A DNA stretch of 64,000 bases from Nocardioides dongkuii (GTDB taxonomy: Bacteria > Actinomycetota > Actinomycetes > Propionibacteriales > Nocardioidaceae). Of the stretch, positions 50,761-60,485 are shown in pieces. The notes below the pieces were generated by a model. That model did not search any database. It saw nothing but the letters and a program-made list of their open reading frames with translations, and was not told the origin of the DNA. The position numbers and the translations under genes were made by a program. The number at the start of each line of letters is the position of its first letter. Position 1 is the first letter of the stretch. The stretch lies in contig NZ_CP059903.1 in NCBI RefSeq assembly GCF_014127485.1, positions 1,426,001 to 1,490,000 of the forward strand, read 5' to 3'.

Positions 50761-52784
50761 ATGATCGTGAGGGTGACGGTGCTGCCCTTCGGGACCATCT
50801 CGCCGGCCCCGGGGTCGCTGGAGAAGACGTAGCCGAGGCCGAGGTGGGCGTCGGACTCGCGGGTCTCCACCTCGAAGCCGAGGTCCTCGAGCTGGTCGCG
50901 GGCCGCCTCGACGCCGGCGGCGCGGACGTTCGGCATCTCCACCAGCTCGGGGCCGAGGGAGACCGTGAACGACACGCTGTCGCCGCGGAAGAGGGTGCCG
51001 CCGACGGGGTCCTGCCCGATGACGTCGCCCTGGGGGACGGCGTCGGAGTACTGCTCGTCGGTCACCGTCGGCACCAGCCCGCGCGCCTCGAGCTTCTCCG
51101 CGGCCCGGTCGTAGGGCTTGCCGACCCAGTCGCCCACCGGCCGCGGCCGGCGGCCCTGGCTGACCACGAGGTCGACGTTCGCCCCGCGGCTGAGCACCTT
51201 CCCGACGTCGGGCTTGCTGGACAGGACGACGCCCTCGGGCACCTTCTCGGAGTACCGGGGGGTGGAGGTGCCGTACGACAGGTTCAGGTCGGCGAGCTCC
51301 GCCTTGGCCTGGTCCTCGGTGAGCCCGGCCAGCTTCGGCAGCGTGTACCGCTCCTTGCCCAGGGAGACCGTGATCGTCACGGTGTCGCCGTCGAGCACCT
51401 GCGCGCCGGCGCCGGGGTCGGTCGCGATCACCACGCCCGCCGGCACCGTCTCGGAGTACGCCGGGTCGCCGACCTCGGCCTCGAGGCCGGCGGCCTCGAG
51501 CTTGTCGACGGCGGCCGCCTCGCGGAGGCTGACCACGCCCGGCACCGCGGTGTAGCGGCCCGAGCCGAACCACCAGGCGCCGGCGCCGATCCCGCCGGCG
51601 AGCAGCAGGGCGACGAGCAGCAGCACGAGGCCGCGGCGAGAGCGGTGGGGACGACGGGGCGCGGCCGGCTCCGGCGACCGGGGCGGCGGAGCCGAGCCCG
51701 GGGCCAGGGCTGTGGACGGCGCCGGCGGCGCGGGCGGGTCGAGCACGCGCCCGAGCTGCTCGGCGTCCCAGATCTCGGGGGAGGTGTCGCCCGGCCGCCC
51801 GAGGAGCAGGCGGGCGGTGGGCTCGGGCCCGTCCGCCACGGGGGACCGTGGCAGCAGGTCGGCGGTCAGGTCCTCGTCGTCGCGCACGCCGTCGGCCAGC
51901 GCCTGCGCGACCCGGTGCACGTGGTGCAGCAGCACCGCGGCGTCCGCGGGTCGTTGCTCGCGGTCCCGGGCCGTGGCCCGGGCGACCAGCGCGTCGACGT
52001 ACGGCGGGAGCCCGGGGACGGTCGCAGAGGGCGGCGGCACGTCCGCGTGGACGTGCTTGTAGGCGACCTGGATCGGTGACTCGCCCTCGTGCGGCTTGCG
52101 CCCGGTGAGCAGCTCGTAGAGGACGACGCCGGCGGCGTACACGTCGGCGCGGGCGTCGGCCCGGCCGTCGACGACGAGCTCGGGCGCGAGGTAGGAGACG
52201 GTGCCGATCAGCACGCCACCGGTCGCGGTGTGCTGGGTCTCGGCGCTGACCGCCTTGGCGAGCCCGAAGTCGGCGACCTTGACCCGGCCGTCGTCGGCGA
52301 TGAGCACGTTCTCGGGCTTGACGTCGCGGTGGATCAGCCCGGCGCGGTGGGCGGCGGCGAGGGCGGAGAGCACCGGCTCGATGAGGGCGAGCGCCCGCAT
52401 CGGCGACATCGGGCTCTCCTTGGAGATGGTGTCCCGCAGGGTGTGGCCCTCGACGAGCTCCATCGCCAGGAAGACCACGCCGTCGTCGTTGCCCTGGTCG
52501 TGGACGGAGACGACGTTCGGGTGGGAGAGCCGGGCCGCGGCGCGGGCCTCGCGCACGAACCGGGCCGCGAACTCCTCGTCGTCACCGAGACCGGGGTGCA
52601 TCACCTTGACGGCGACGGTGCGGTCGAGCCGGATGTCGGTGGCCTCGTAGACACTGGCCATGCCGCCGCGGGCGACCCGCGCCCCGACCCGGTAGCGGCC
52701 GTCGAGGAGGCGGCCGGTCAGGGGGTCGGCCGCGGCACCTCCGGGCGCGCCGATGGGCGCACGGGTGTGCCCGTTCGACGCCAC
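50757..52784 (-). CDS. pknL: PASTA-domain serine/threonine protein kinase
   Basis: A 675-residue kinase. Kinase domain about 30-295: [20 protein letters not shown] with the ATP lysine, [11 protein letters not shown] catalytic loop, DFGLAK and APEL. A membrane helix near 395-415 is followed by four PASTA repeats (each 65-70 residues) ending near the C-terminus, which bind muropeptides or lipid II in this class. The GTG at 52784 has GGAGGG upstream; the longer frame adds only Arg-rich sequence. Position beside an Rv2175c homologue matches pknL, although the M. tuberculosis PknL lacks PASTA domains. Confidence 0.9.
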   Translation of the reverse strand: MASNGHTRAPIGAPGGAAADPLTGRLLDGRYRVGARVARGGMASVYEATDIRLDRTVAVKVMHPGLGDDEEFAARFVREARAAARLSHPNVVSVHDQGNDDGVVFLAMELVEGHTLRDTISKESPMSPMRALALIEPVLSALAAAHRAGLIHRDVKPENVLIADDGRVKVADFGLAKAVSAETQHTATGGVLIGTVSYLAPELVVDGRADARADVYAAGVVLYELLTGRKPHEGESPIQVAYKHVHADVPPPSATVPGLPPYVDALVARATARDREQRPADAAVLLHHVHRVAQALADGVRDDEDLTADLLPRSPVADGPEPTARLLLGRPGDTSPEIWDAEQLGRVLDPPAPPAPSTALAPGSAPPPRSPEPAAPRRPHRSRRGLVLLLVALLLAGGIGAGAWWFGSGRYTAVPGVVSLREAAAVDKLEAAGLEAEVGDPAYSETVPAGVVIATDPGAGAQVLDGDTVTITVSLGKERYTLPKLAGLTEDQAKAELADLNLSYGTSTPRYSEKVPEGVVLSSKPDVGKVLSRGANVDLVVSQGRRPRPVGDWVGKPYDRAAEKLEARGLVPTVTDEQYSDAVPQGDVIGQDPVGGTLFRGDSVSFTVSLGPELVEMPNVRAAGVEAARDQLEDLGFEVETRESDAHLGLGYVFSSDPGAGEMVPKGSTVTLTII

Positions 52785-52908
52785 AGCGACCCTCCTGCGA
52801 CCGGATGGGGAAGGATCCGGAGCCCCAATCCTACGGTCGTGGCCCGTCCGCGCCCGGTTCGTGCGTCCCCGGCGTGGCGCACGGCGGCCCGCGTGGGAAA
52901 CTCGGGGC

Positions 52909-53277
52909 ATGACCGACCGACTCGCCGACGCCGACCTCGACGCCCTGGTCCCGGAGTGGCTCGACTGGGCGGCCGCCGCCCAGCAGCTGGGGGTCACGGT
53001 CGCCAAGGTCAAGACGATGATCCGCGACCACGAGCTGGCCGCCGCCGTCCCGCGGCCCGGCGCGGGTCAGCAGGTCCCGGCCGCCTTCATCCAGGACGGC
53101 CTGGTGGTCAAGGGGCTGCCCGGCCTGCTGACGATCCTCCACGACGGCAAGTACGACGACCGCGAGTGCATCGCGTTCCTCTTCACCGACGACAACTACC
53201 CGGGCCGCCCGATCGACGCCCTCCGCGAGAACCGCGGCTCGGAGGTCAAGCGCCGCGCGCAGGCGATGGCGCTGTAG
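52909..53277 (+). CDS. Rv2175c-like winged-helix DNA-binding protein
   Basis: A 122-residue protein with [31 protein letters not shown], a helix-turn-helix, and the conserved end [17 protein letters not shown] segment ([14 protein letters not shown]) with [19 protein letters not shown]. It matches the Rv2175c family, a known PknL phosphorylation target in mycobacteria, and is encoded divergently from the kinase. GAAACT precedes the ATG by 6 nt, a weak leaderless signal. Confidence 0.9.
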   Translation: MTDRLADADLDALVPEWLDWAAAAQQLGVTVAKVKTMIRDHELAAAVPRPGAGQQVPAAFIQDGLVVKGLPGLLTILHDGKYDDRECIAFLFTDDNYPGRPIDALRENRGSEVKRRAQAMAL

Positions 53278-53286
53278 CGGCTCCGC

Positions 53287-54354
53287 TCACACCACGCGCT
53301 GGGTAGCCGCCGAGGCGAGCTCCTCGAGCACCTGCACGGCGTCCGGGTCGAACGGCCCGCGCCGCAGCGCGGCCACGGCGGTCTCCGCCAGTTGCTCGAT
53401 GACCGCCTCGACCTGGGCATGCGCACCGGAGTCGGCGATCACCCGCCGGAGCTCGGCGACCCGGGCCTCGTCCAGGGGGGTGCCCAGCGAGCGGTCGAGG
53501 AGCGCGGCGTCCTCGGGCGAGGCGCCGTCGAGCGCCAGCGCGACCAGGACGGTGCGCTTGCCCTCGACCAGGTCGTCGCCGGCGGGCTTCCCGGTCGTCG
53601 CCGGGTCGCCGAAGACGCCCAGCAGGTCGTCGCGGAGCTGGAACGCCTCGCCGAGCGGCAGCCCGAACGCGGTCAGCGCCGCGAGCGTGGCTGCGTCCGC
53701 CCCGGCGAGCGCAGCCCCGACGTGGAGCGGCCGCTCGACGGAGTACTTCGCGGACTTGTAGCGCAGCACGGTCATCGCGGTGTCGACGTCGGCCCGGCCA
53801 CGGGCCTGCACGGAGACGTCGAGGAACTGGCCCGCGATCACCTCCGAGCGGCAGCGGTCGAAGACCTCCAGCGCGGGCGCGACCTGGGCGAGCGGCAGCC
53901 CGCAGCGCCGCAGCAGCTCGTCGGACCAGCTGAGCAGCAGGTCGCCGAGCAGGATCGCCGCAGCCGCGCCGTACTGCTCGGGGTCGCCACGCCAGCGCGC
54001 GCCGCGGTGGGCGCCCTCGAAGCCGCGGTGGCTGGCCGGACGGCCCCGCCGGGTGTCGGAGGCGTCCATCAGGTCGTCGTGGACGAGGGCGCTGGCGTGC
54101 AGGAGCTCCAGCGCCGCGCAGGCCCGGACCAGGGCGGCCTCGTCGGCGGGCGGGGCGACCGCGAGGTGCCCCCACCAGCAGAACGCCGCGCGGAACCGCT
54201 TGCCGCCGGTGACCACCCCGCGCGCCTCGGCCAGCAGCCGCTCCGCGTCGTCCCCGAGCGGGGCCAGGCCCGCGGCCTGCTCGTCGAGGAAGTCGTCGAG
54301 GGCGGCCTGCACCCGGGCTCCGAATCCGGCGCCGTCCCATCCGCTGAGCGTCAC
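53287..54354 (-). CDS. trans-isoprenyl diphosphate synthase
   Basis: A 355-residue prenyl synthase that extends allylic diphosphates with isopentenyl diphosphate. HDDLMDASD (first Asp-rich motif) with GKRFR before it, and [11 protein letters not shown] (second motif) are intact, and the position matches idsA2. Chain length (C15-C25) cannot be decided by eye. The GTG at 54354 is supported by TACGCT exactly 7 nt upstream; the longer frame to 54522 has no conserved sequence. Divergent from metF. Confidence 0.9.
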   Translation of the reverse strand: MTLSGWDGAGFGARVQAALDDFLDEQAAGLAPLGDDAERLLAEARGVVTGGKRFRAAFCWWGHLAVAPPADEAALVRACAALELLHASALVHDDLMDASDTRRGRPASHRGFEGAHRGARWRGDPEQYGAAAAILLGDLLLSWSDELLRRCGLPLAQVAPALEVFDRCRSEVIAGQFLDVSVQARGRADVDTAMTVLRYKSAKYSVERPLHVGAALAGADAATLAALTAFGLPLGEAFQLRDDLLGVFGDPATTGKPAGDDLVEGKRTVLVALALDGASPEDAALLDRSLGTPLDEARVAELRRVIADSGAHAQVEAVIEQLAETAVAALRRGPFDPDAVQVLEELASAATQRVV

Positions 54355-54430
54355 CCCACTGAGCGTAGAGGGCCTCCCGAGGGCCGGACGATTCGGTGCC
54401 GGAGCGGGGTCCGATCCTAGACTTCGAGCC

Positions 54431-55330
54431 ATGGCACCCGACCGACCCGACCGCGGCCGCAGCATGGCCGACCTGATCGCGGAGGGGGAGCGGTCGTTCT
54501 CGTTCGAGTTCTTCCCGCCCAAGGACGCGGCCGGTGAGGAGCAGCTCTGGCGGGCGATCAGCGACCTGGAGCCCTACCGCCCGTCGTTCGTCTCCGTGAC
54601 GTACGGCGCCGGCGGCGCGACCCGCGACACCACCGTGCGGGTCACCAGCCGGATCGCCCACGAGACCTCGATGCTCCCGGTCGCGCACCTGACCTGCGTC
54701 GGGCACACGCGGGCGGAGATCGACGGCATCCTCGACACCTACGCAGCGGCCGGCGTCAACCACGTGATGGCGCTGCGCGGCGACCCCAGCGACGGCCCGC
54801 GGGCGCCGTGGACGCCGACCGAGGGCGGGCTGACCTACGCCAGCGAGCTGGTGGAGCTGGTGCGTCAGCGCGGGGACTTCCGGATCGGCGTCGCGGCCTT
54901 CCCGGAGGGCCACCCGACCGCCGAGTCCCTCGACCACGACGCCGACGTGCTGGTCGCGAAGGCCCGCGCGGGGGCGGAGTTCGCGGTCACCCAGATGTTC
55001 TTCCGCGCCACCGACTACTTCGGGCTCGTCGAGCGGGTGCGCGACCGCGGCGTCGACCTGCCGATCCTGCCCGGCATCATGCCGATCCTGAACCTCAACG
55101 CGATCCGTCGCCAGGGCGAGCTGATCGGCGCCGACGTCCCCGCCGAGGTCGTCGAGCGGATCTCGGCCCACGACGGCGACCCCGTGGCGCTGCGGGCCGA
55201 GGGCATCCGCGTCGCCGCCGAGCTCTGCGAGGAGCTCCTCGCCGGCGGTGCGCCGGGCCTGCACTTCTACACGCTGAACCGGTCGAAGGCGACGCTGGAG
55301 ATCTTCGCCGCGCTCAACGTCAGCGCGTAG
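54431..55330 (+). CDS. metF: 5,10-methylenetetrahydrofolate reductase
   Basis: A 299-residue FAD-dependent TIM-barrel enzyme that makes 5-methyl-THF for methionine synthesis. FSFEFFPPKD (catalytic Glu region), SVTYGAGGATRD, HLTCVGHTRAEI, NHVMALRGDPSD with the FAD-binding loop, FPEGHPTA, AVTQMFF and LNRSKATLEI are all present. TAGACT lies 7 nt before the ATG, and the divergent prenyl synthase has its own leaderless hexamer, so 76 bp hold two opposed promoters. Confidence 0.95.
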   Translation: MAPDRPDRGRSMADLIAEGERSFSFEFFPPKDAAGEEQLWRAISDLEPYRPSFVSVTYGAGGATRDTTVRVTSRIAHETSMLPVAHLTCVGHTRAEIDGILDTYAAAGVNHVMALRGDPSDGPRAPWTPTEGGLTYASELVELVRQRGDFRIGVAAFPEGHPTAESLDHDADVLVAKARAGAEFAVTQMFFRATDYFGLVERVRDRGVDLPILPGIMPILNLNAIRRQGELIGADVPAEVVERISAHDGDPVALRAEGIRVAAELCEELLAGGAPGLHFYTLNRSKATLEIFAALNVSA

Positions 55331-55341
55331 TCACCGGGTCG

Positions 55342-56649
55342 TCACCGGGCAGCCGGCCCGACCTCCTGCGCGACGAGCGCGGCCGACAGCCCCACGAACG
55401 GCAGCCCGGCGCCGGGGGTGGCGTGCGCGCCCGCGGCGTACACGCCCTCGATCGGGGTCCGCGGCCCGAGCCGCCGGCGCACGGTGGAGCGGCCCTGCCA
55501 CAGGACGCCCAGCGGCGAGCCGTGCCAGCCCTCGACCAGGTCGCGCGGGCTGCGGTCGACGCGGGTGACCAGCTGGGAGCGCAGGTCGACGCCGTGCCGG
55601 GCCAGCGCCCGCAGGATGTCCTCGGCGAGCCGCCCGCGCCCGTGCACGGTCACGGCCGTGCACCCGGCCGGCGCGGTGCCGCCGGTGCGCACGACGAGCA
55701 TCGGGTCGCCGTGCAGGACGATCTCGGGGGGCAGGTCGGGGAGCTCGCCCTCGACGCCGACGTGGCTGACCACCGGCGGGAGCGCGGGCATCGTGCGGGC
55801 GACGTACGGCGCGAGCGCGGGCAGCAGGCGCGGGTCGATGGCGCAGACCACGACGTCGGCGTCCAGGGTGCCCTCGGAGGTGCTGACGGCCACCACGCGG
55901 CCGCCGCGGACGACGAGGTCGTGCACCGTCGTCGAGGTGAGCACCTCCACCTTGCGGGTCGCCAGGCGGTCGCCGAGGACGGTCCCGAGCCGGGCCATCC
56001 CGCCCGGGACGGTCCAGGCGTCGAACCGCTGCTCGAGGTAGGCGTGCAGCCCGGCCCACGCCGGCACGTTGCGCAGGTCGTGCCCGGCCGCGACGAACGG
56101 GTGGCCGGCGAGGTGGCGCAGCCGCTCGTCCTTGAACGTCCGGCGCAGCCGGGTGTGCAGGCTCTCGCGGCTGTCGAGGCGTGCGGCGACCTTGCGCGGC
56201 AGCGCGTCCGGCGTCCACGGGACCTCGAGGTAGTGCCGCCGCAGCACCTCCCAGTCCTCGGTGTACGACGCGACGTGGTCGACCCAGCGCTGGCCCAGTC
56301 CCGGCCCGAGCTCCTCGATCGCCGCGAGCTGCGCGCCTCGGGTGCCGCCCGGCAGCCGCACCCGGCTCCGGTCCTCGAACTGGTGCACCCGCACGACGTC
56401 GAGCGCCACCAGCTCCAGCTCGCGCTCCAGCGGGCGGCCGGACTTGCGGAACAGGTCGCGCAGCACCGCCGGCAGCAGCGTGGACGTCGGGCCCGCGTCC
56501 CAGGTGAACCCGTCGGCCTCGACGCTCGAGAGCGCGCCGCCCAGCGATGCCGACCGCTCGACCAGGGTCACCCCGTGACCCAGCTTGGCCAGCCGCGCGG
56601 CGCTCGCCATCCCGCCGAACCCGCCGCCCACGACCACCACCCGCGCCAT
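55342..56649 (-). CDS. FAD-dependent oxidoreductase, phytoene desaturase-like
   Basis: A 435-residue flavoprotein. VVVVGGGFGGMASAARLAKLGHGVTLVER is the FAD Rossmann motif, and GGALSSVEADGFTWDAGPTSTLLP follows as in CrtI/amine-oxidase-like enzymes. YAAGAHATPGAGLPFVGLSAALVAQEV at the end is the family's FAD-closing motif. Proximity to a prenyl synthase suggests isoprenoid or menaquinone chemistry, but no phytoene synthase is present. TAGGGT is 6 nt before the ATG. Confidence 0.85.
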   Translation of the reverse strand: MARVVVVGGGFGGMASAARLAKLGHGVTLVERSASLGGALSSVEADGFTWDAGPTSTLLPAVLRDLFRKSGRPLERELELVALDVVRVHQFEDRSRVRLPGGTRGAQLAAIEELGPGLGQRWVDHVASYTEDWEVLRRHYLEVPWTPDALPRKVAARLDSRESLHTRLRRTFKDERLRHLAGHPFVAAGHDLRNVPAWAGLHAYLEQRFDAWTVPGGMARLGTVLGDRLATRKVEVLTSTTVHDLVVRGGRVVAVSTSEGTLDADVVVCAIDPRLLPALAPYVARTMPALPPVVSHVGVEGELPDLPPEIVLHGDPMLVVRTGGTAPAGCTAVTVHGRGRLAEDILRALARHGVDLRSQLVTRVDRSPRDLVEGWHGSPLGVLWQGRSTVRRRLGPRTPIEGVYAAGAHATPGAGLPFVGLSAALVAQEVGPAAR

Positions 56650-56695
56650 GGCTGGACCCTAGGCCTCCGGGGCGAGCACGAGGACCCCGAGGTGG

Positions 56696-57169
56696 TCAGG
56701 CCACGTCGATCTCGACCGCGCCGGTCATCGCGAGCAGCTCCTCGACCGTGGTCGAGAACACCGCGGCCGGGTGTCCGGCGGCCGCCCAGACGACCTCGTG
56801 CCGGCGCAGCCACGGGTCGAGGTACGTCGGCACCGGCGCCGGGTGGCCGATGGGGGAGACCCCGCCGATCACCTGCCCGGTGTGCTCGCGCACGAACTCC
56901 GGCGTCGCGCGCCGCAGCGACCCGACGCCGACCGCCGCGGCGGCCTTCGCGGTGTCGACCCGGTGCGCCCCGGAGGTGAGGATCAGCACGGGGGAGCCGT
57001 CGGCGTCGAAGAGCAGGCTGTTGGCGATCGCGCCGACCTCGCAGCCGAGCGCGTCGGCGGCGAGTGCGGCCGTGTGGACCGAGTCCGGCAGAATGACGAC
57101 CGCACCGGCGCCCCCGCGTCGTGCGTGCTCGTCTCGGAAGCGTGTGATCGCGGGGTGCTCGGACGCCAT
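56696..57169 (-). CDS. YbaK/EbsC family aminoacyl-tRNA deacylase-like protein
   Basis: A 157-residue protein with the YbaK fold. It shows GAIANSLLFDADGSPVLILTSGAHRVD and GQVIGGVSPIGHPAPVPTYLDPWL, including the conserved Lys/Gly region and the GVSPIGH loop. It may hydrolyse misacylated tRNA such as Cys-tRNAPro. TAGGGT lies 6 nt before the ATG. It is divergent from a small membrane protein gene. Confidence 0.9.
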   Translation of the reverse strand: MASEHPAITRFRDEHARRGGAGAVVILPDSVHTAALAADALGCEVGAIANSLLFDADGSPVLILTSGAHRVDTAKAAAAVGVGSLRRATPEFVREHTGQVIGGVSPIGHPAPVPTYLDPWLRRHEVVWAAAGHPAAVFSTTVEELLAMTGAVEIDVA

Positions 57170-57223
57170 ACTGCGACCCTAGCCAGCCCAGCGGGTCGGT
57201 GAGGCCCCGTCGAAAGGACACCC

Positions 57224-57724
57224 ATGCCCCGGCAGCAGCCGACCTCGGTCACCCGCGCGACCCAGGTACTGACGGCGCTGGTCGTCCTCGGCGGCGTGGC
57301 CGCCGTCCTCACCGTCTTCCTCGAGGACGAGCTGGTGCGCTCCTGGGCGGAGGGCAACGCGTCGGTCCGCCGGACCTACCGCGCCGGGGGCCTCGAGGCC
57401 GTCGAGGCGAGCTCGGTCCAGATCCCGGCCTTCGTGCCGGTGGCCCTGGTCCTCTTCGCCACCATGGCCGGCCTGGCGTGGGTGCTCGACGTGTTCTTCC
57501 GGGCCGGGCACGAGTGGGCGCGGATATCGCTCGTGGTCCTGATCGGGTTCACCGCGATCGGCACCGTGGCGGGCATCCAAACGGGCCCGCCGACCGTGTT
57601 CGTCGTCTTCTCGGTCGCCTCGCTCGTCCTCGAGGTGGTCTACCTGTGGTTCCTCCTCCACCGCGACACCACGGCGTACCTCCACGGCGTGGACGCGCCC
57701 GCGCCCGCCGACGCGTCCCGCTGA
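57224..57724 (+). CDS. four-helix membrane protein, unknown
   Basis: A 166-residue protein with four hydrophobic helices near residues 12-32, 68-88, 98-118 and 122-145, and an Ala/Pro-rich cytoplasmic tail. The loop after helix 1 is charged (FLEDELVRSWAEGNASVRRTYRAGG). The ATG is preceded by AAAGGA. I recognise no family or motif. Confidence 0.75.
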   Translation: MPRQQPTSVTRATQVLTALVVLGGVAAVLTVFLEDELVRSWAEGNASVRRTYRAGGLEAVEASSVQIPAFVPVALVLFATMAGLAWVLDVFFRAGHEWARISLVVLIGFTAIGTVAGIQTGPPTVFVVFSVASLVLEVVYLWFLLHRDTTAYLHGVDAPAPADASR

Positions 57725-57728
57725 TCTC

Positions 57729-57785
57729 TTGACGTCCTGTCGGCACCCGGGTGTAACGTAGGCACCAGTTCGAACACACGTTCGA
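57729..57785 (+). promoter_or_regulatory. SOS box and promoter of the HEPN-methyltransferase-dinB group
   Basis: TCGAACACACGTTCGA at 57770-57785 is a perfect actinobacterial SOS box, and the flanking T and A extend the palindrome to 18 bp. TTGACG (57729-57734) and TAACGT (57754-57759), 19 bp apart, are possible promoter elements, placing the box at or just after the transcription start. The translesion polymerase gene dinB lies in the same direction 1.3 kb downstream. Confidence 0.87.
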
Positions 57786-57790
57786 ACCGT

Positions 57791-57825
57791 CCGGCGGGAG
57801 CGACCTCGACCCCCGCTCCCGCCGG
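57791..57825 (+). other. 12-bp leader hairpin
   Basis: CCGGCGGGAGCG (57791-57802) and CGCTCCCGCCGG (57814-57825) are perfect complements around an 11-nt loop. It starts 5 nt after the SOS box and ends 30 nt before the next start codon, so it would sit in the 5' UTR. Confidence 0.8.
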
Positions 57826-57855
57826 GCCTGGGGGTCGGTGGCACGAGGAGACGCG

Positions 57856-58311
57856 ATGACCCACCCTGCACCTGCCCCGGCAGCGCCCCACCCCTACGCG
57901 CTGCCCGCGACGACCCACTCCTACCTCGCCCGCGCGGCGGAGTCGCTGAGCGAGGCGATGGTGGCCCCCGACGCGCCAACCCGCTACGCCTGCGCCCACG
58001 TGGCGGCCCTGCGCTCGGCCGCGGCGCTGCTGGCCGCGCGGGCCCGCCCGGCGCCGGCCCGCCGCCGTCCGCAGAAGAACGCCTGGGTGCTGCTCACCGA
58101 GGTGGCTCCCGAGCTCGCGGAGTGGGCGGCGTTCTTCGCTGCCGGCGCCACGAAGCGGGCGGCCGCCGAGGCCGGCTCCACCCGTGCGGTGACCCCGCGC
58201 GAGGCCGACGACCTGGTGCGGGACGCCGACCGCTTCCTCGCCGTCGTCGAGCGCGCCCTCGGCCTGGTCCCGCACGCGAGCGTCGACGCGCCGGCGACGC
58301 GCGCGGGCTGA
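57856..58311 (+). CDS. SAV_6107-like HEPN domain protein
   Basis: A 151-residue mostly helical protein. SYLARAAESLSEAMVAPDAPTRYACAHVAALRSAAALLAAR and the later EWAAFFAAGATKRAAAE are typical of the HEPN-related family named after SAV_6107, usually encoded beside dinB in actinobacteria. The classical HEPN RNase motif R-x4-6-H is not clear. ATG at 57856 is preceded by GAGGAG. The upstream SOS box predicts DNA-damage induction. Confidence 0.8.
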   Translation: MTHPAPAPAAPHPYALPATTHSYLARAAESLSEAMVAPDAPTRYACAHVAALRSAAALLAARARPAPARRRPQKNAWVLLTEVAPELAEWAAFFAAGATKRAAAEAGSTRAVTPREADDLVRDADRFLAVVERALGLVPHASVDAPATRAG

Positions 58312-58367
58312 CGGGAGCCGCCGACCGTGCCGCCGACGTGGCTCCGTGACCCCCTAGGCTGGTCCGC

Positions 58368-59099
58368 ATGCCAGCGACCGACCGACCCAGCGAGCGCCGC
58401 GGCGCGGCGCGCACGGCCGTCGTCTGGGAGTCGCTGCGCCCCGTCCTGGACGGCGGGTCCGCGGGCGCTCTCGACGTCCTCGACATCGGTGGTGGCACCG
58501 GCGGCCTCGCCGTGCGGGTCGCCGAGCTCGGGCACCGGGTCACCGTCGTCGACCCCAGCCCCGACGCCCTGGCCGCGCTGGGCCGCCGGGCCCGCGAGCA
58601 GGGGGTCGAGGTCGCCGGGCAGCAGGGCGAGCTCTCCACGCTGCTCGATGTCGCGGGCCCGGACGCCGCCGACGTCGTCCTCTGCCACGGCGTCCTCGAG
58701 GTCGTCGACGACCCCGCCGCCGCCCTCGCGACGCTGGGCGAGGTGCTGCGACCGGGCGGCACGCTCAGCCTGGTCGTCGCCCAGCGGCACGCCGCCGTGG
58801 TGGCCCGGGCGGTGGCGGGCCACTTCCAGCAGGCTCTCGCCCTCCTCGACGACACCTCGCCCACCGGGCGGGCCGGGCGCCGCTACACGCGCGACGAGCT
58901 CGCCGACCTCCTGGCTGCCGCCGGCCTGGAGACGACCCGGGTCCACGGGGTCCGCGTCTTCGCCGACCTGGTCCCCGGGTCGCTGCTCGACCTCGAGCCG
59001 GGCGCCACGGCGGCGCTGGTCGAGCTCGAGCACGCCGTGGCCGAGCGCCCCGAGTACCTCCCGCTGGCGACCCAGCTGCACGTCCTCGCCACCCGCTGA
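58368..59099 (+). CDS. class I SAM-dependent methyltransferase
   Basis: A 243-residue enzyme with VLDIGGGTGGLAVRVAELGHRVTVVDPSPDAL (motifs I and II), DVVLCHGVLEVVDD and LRPGGTLSLVV. C-terminal YTRDELADLLAAAGLETTRVHGVRVFADLVPGSLLD resembles CmoA/UbiE-like relatives; the substrate is not evident. TAGGCT lies 7 nt before the ATG, so it can have a leaderless transcript of its own as well as read-through from the SOS promoter. dinB follows after 12 nt. Confidence 0.87.
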   Translation: MPATDRPSERRGAARTAVVWESLRPVLDGGSAGALDVLDIGGGTGGLAVRVAELGHRVTVVDPSPDALAALGRRAREQGVEVAGQQGELSTLLDVAGPDAADVVLCHGVLEVVDDPAAALATLGEVLRPGGTLSLVVAQRHAAVVARAVAGHFQQALALLDDTSPTGRAGRRYTRDELADLLAAAGLETTRVHGVRVFADLVPGSLLDLEPGATAALVELEHAVAERPEYLPLATQLHVLATR

Positions 59100-59111
59100 C
59101 CGGTCCGCCCC

Positions 59112-60353
59112 GTGACGCCGGGGCCGACGGGATCAGCCGCCAGCACCCCGATCCTGCACGTTGACATGGACGCGTTCTACGCCTCGGTCGCCACCCGGGA
59201 CCGGCCCGACCTCCAGGACGTGCCGGTGATCGTCGGCGGCGGCCACCGGGGCGTGGTGCTCTCGGCCAACTACCTCGCGCGCGGGCACGGCGTCCGCTCG
59301 GGCATGCCCGGCTCCGAGGCGCGCCGGCTCTGCCCCCGGGCGGTCACCCTGGCGCCGGACTTCGCGGCGTTCTCGACGGTCTCGCGGGCGGTGATGGAGA
59401 CCTTCCGCCGGGTGACGCCCCAGGTCGAGGTGGTCTCCCTCGACGAGGCATTCCTCGACGTCCGGGGCTCCGTGCGCCGGCTCGGCCCGCCGACGGCGAT
59501 CGCCGAGCAGCTGCGCTCCCGCATCCACGACGAGCAGGGGATCACCTGCTCGGTCGGCATCGCGGCGTCGCTGTCGGTGGCCAAGCTCGCCAGCCGGCGC
59601 GCCAAGCCCGACGGGGTCCTGGTGCTGCCGCCCGACCGGGTCGCCGCCTACCTCGAGCCCCTCGACGTCGGGGAGCTGTACGGCGTGGGTGCCAGCACCC
59701 GCGCCACGCTGCGGGGGCTCGGCCTCGAGACCGTGGGCGACGTGGTCCGCACTCCGCTCGCGGTGCTCCAGCACCACCTCGGGCCGGGCCTCGGCGCCCA
59801 GCTGCGGGTGCTGGCCTCGGGCGCCGACCGTCGGGAGGTGGTGGCCCGCAACGCCGCGGGGTTCGGGGTGGGGGAGCCCGACCGCTCGATGGGGGCCCAG
59901 GAGACGTTCGGGCGCGACAGCGCCGACCGCGGCGTCGTGCTGCGCCAGCTGCTCCGGCTCGCGGCCCGGGTCACCCACCGGATGCGCGCCGCTGACAAGG
60001 TCGGCCGCACGGTCGCCATCACGGTCCGGTACGCCGACTTCCGCACGATCACCCGGTCGCGCACCCTGCCGGAGCCGACCGACGTGACCCAGGAGGTCTA
60101 CCGCACCGCGGTCGGGCTCTTCGACGCCGTGGGCGTGTCGCGCGAGCGGCTGCGGCTCGTCGGGGTCCGCGTCGAGGGGTTGGTGCCGCGCGACGGCGTG
60201 CACCACCAGCACGTCCTCGGGGAGCCGGACCACGGCTGGGCCGACGCCGACCGGGCCGTCGACCGGGCGCTCGACCGGTTCGGACCGGCCGTCGTCGGAC
60301 CCGCCAGCCTGCTGTGCCAGGATCAGCGTGCGCGCCGATCGTTTGCGCGGTGA
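59112..60353 (+). CDS. dinB: DNA polymerase IV (Y-family)
   Basis: A 413-residue translesion polymerase. HVDMDAFYASV and SLDEAFLDVRG carry the catalytic Asp/Glu, VGIAASLSVAKLASRRAKPDG follows, helix-hairpin-helix and little-finger domains occupy residues 180-360. The C-terminal clamp-binding motif is not clear. GTG at 59112 leaves an 11-residue lead. Grouping with a HEPN protein behind an SOS box fits damage induction. Confidence 0.94.
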   Translation: MTPGPTGSAASTPILHVDMDAFYASVATRDRPDLQDVPVIVGGGHRGVVLSANYLARGHGVRSGMPGSEARRLCPRAVTLAPDFAAFSTVSRAVMETFRRVTPQVEVVSLDEAFLDVRGSVRRLGPPTAIAEQLRSRIHDEQGITCSVGIAASLSVAKLASRRAKPDGVLVLPPDRVAAYLEPLDVGELYGVGASTRATLRGLGLETVGDVVRTPLAVLQHHLGPGLGAQLRVLASGADRREVVARNAAGFGVGEPDRSMGAQETFGRDSADRGVVLRQLLRLAARVTHRMRAADKVGRTVAITVRYADFRTITRSRTLPEPTDVTQEVYRTAVGLFDAVGVSRERLRLVGVRVEGLVPRDGVHHQHVLGEPDHGWADADRAVDRALDRFGPAVVGPASLLCQDQRARRSFAR

Positions 60354-60485
60354 CCTGGGCGGGCACCGCGCGAGTGGGAGCAAAATCTCAATCATGCCTA
60401 CCGTGTTCACGGGGCCCTGCCTAAGATTGAACACACGCCTGGCAGGGGAGCCCGGCTGGCGACCTCGAATCAGTTGGAGGAACCG

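Noticed and set aside
49885..51573. 562-codon minus-strand frame over the RTX gene and pknL 3' region
   Set aside because: Arg/Gly-rich shadow of the RTX repeats and the PASTA kinase; both real genes have clear domains.
60427..60442. TTGAACACACGCCTGG resembles half an SOS box upstream of the DUF3040 gene
   Set aside because: The second half-site does not match GTTCGA, so LexA binding is not supported.
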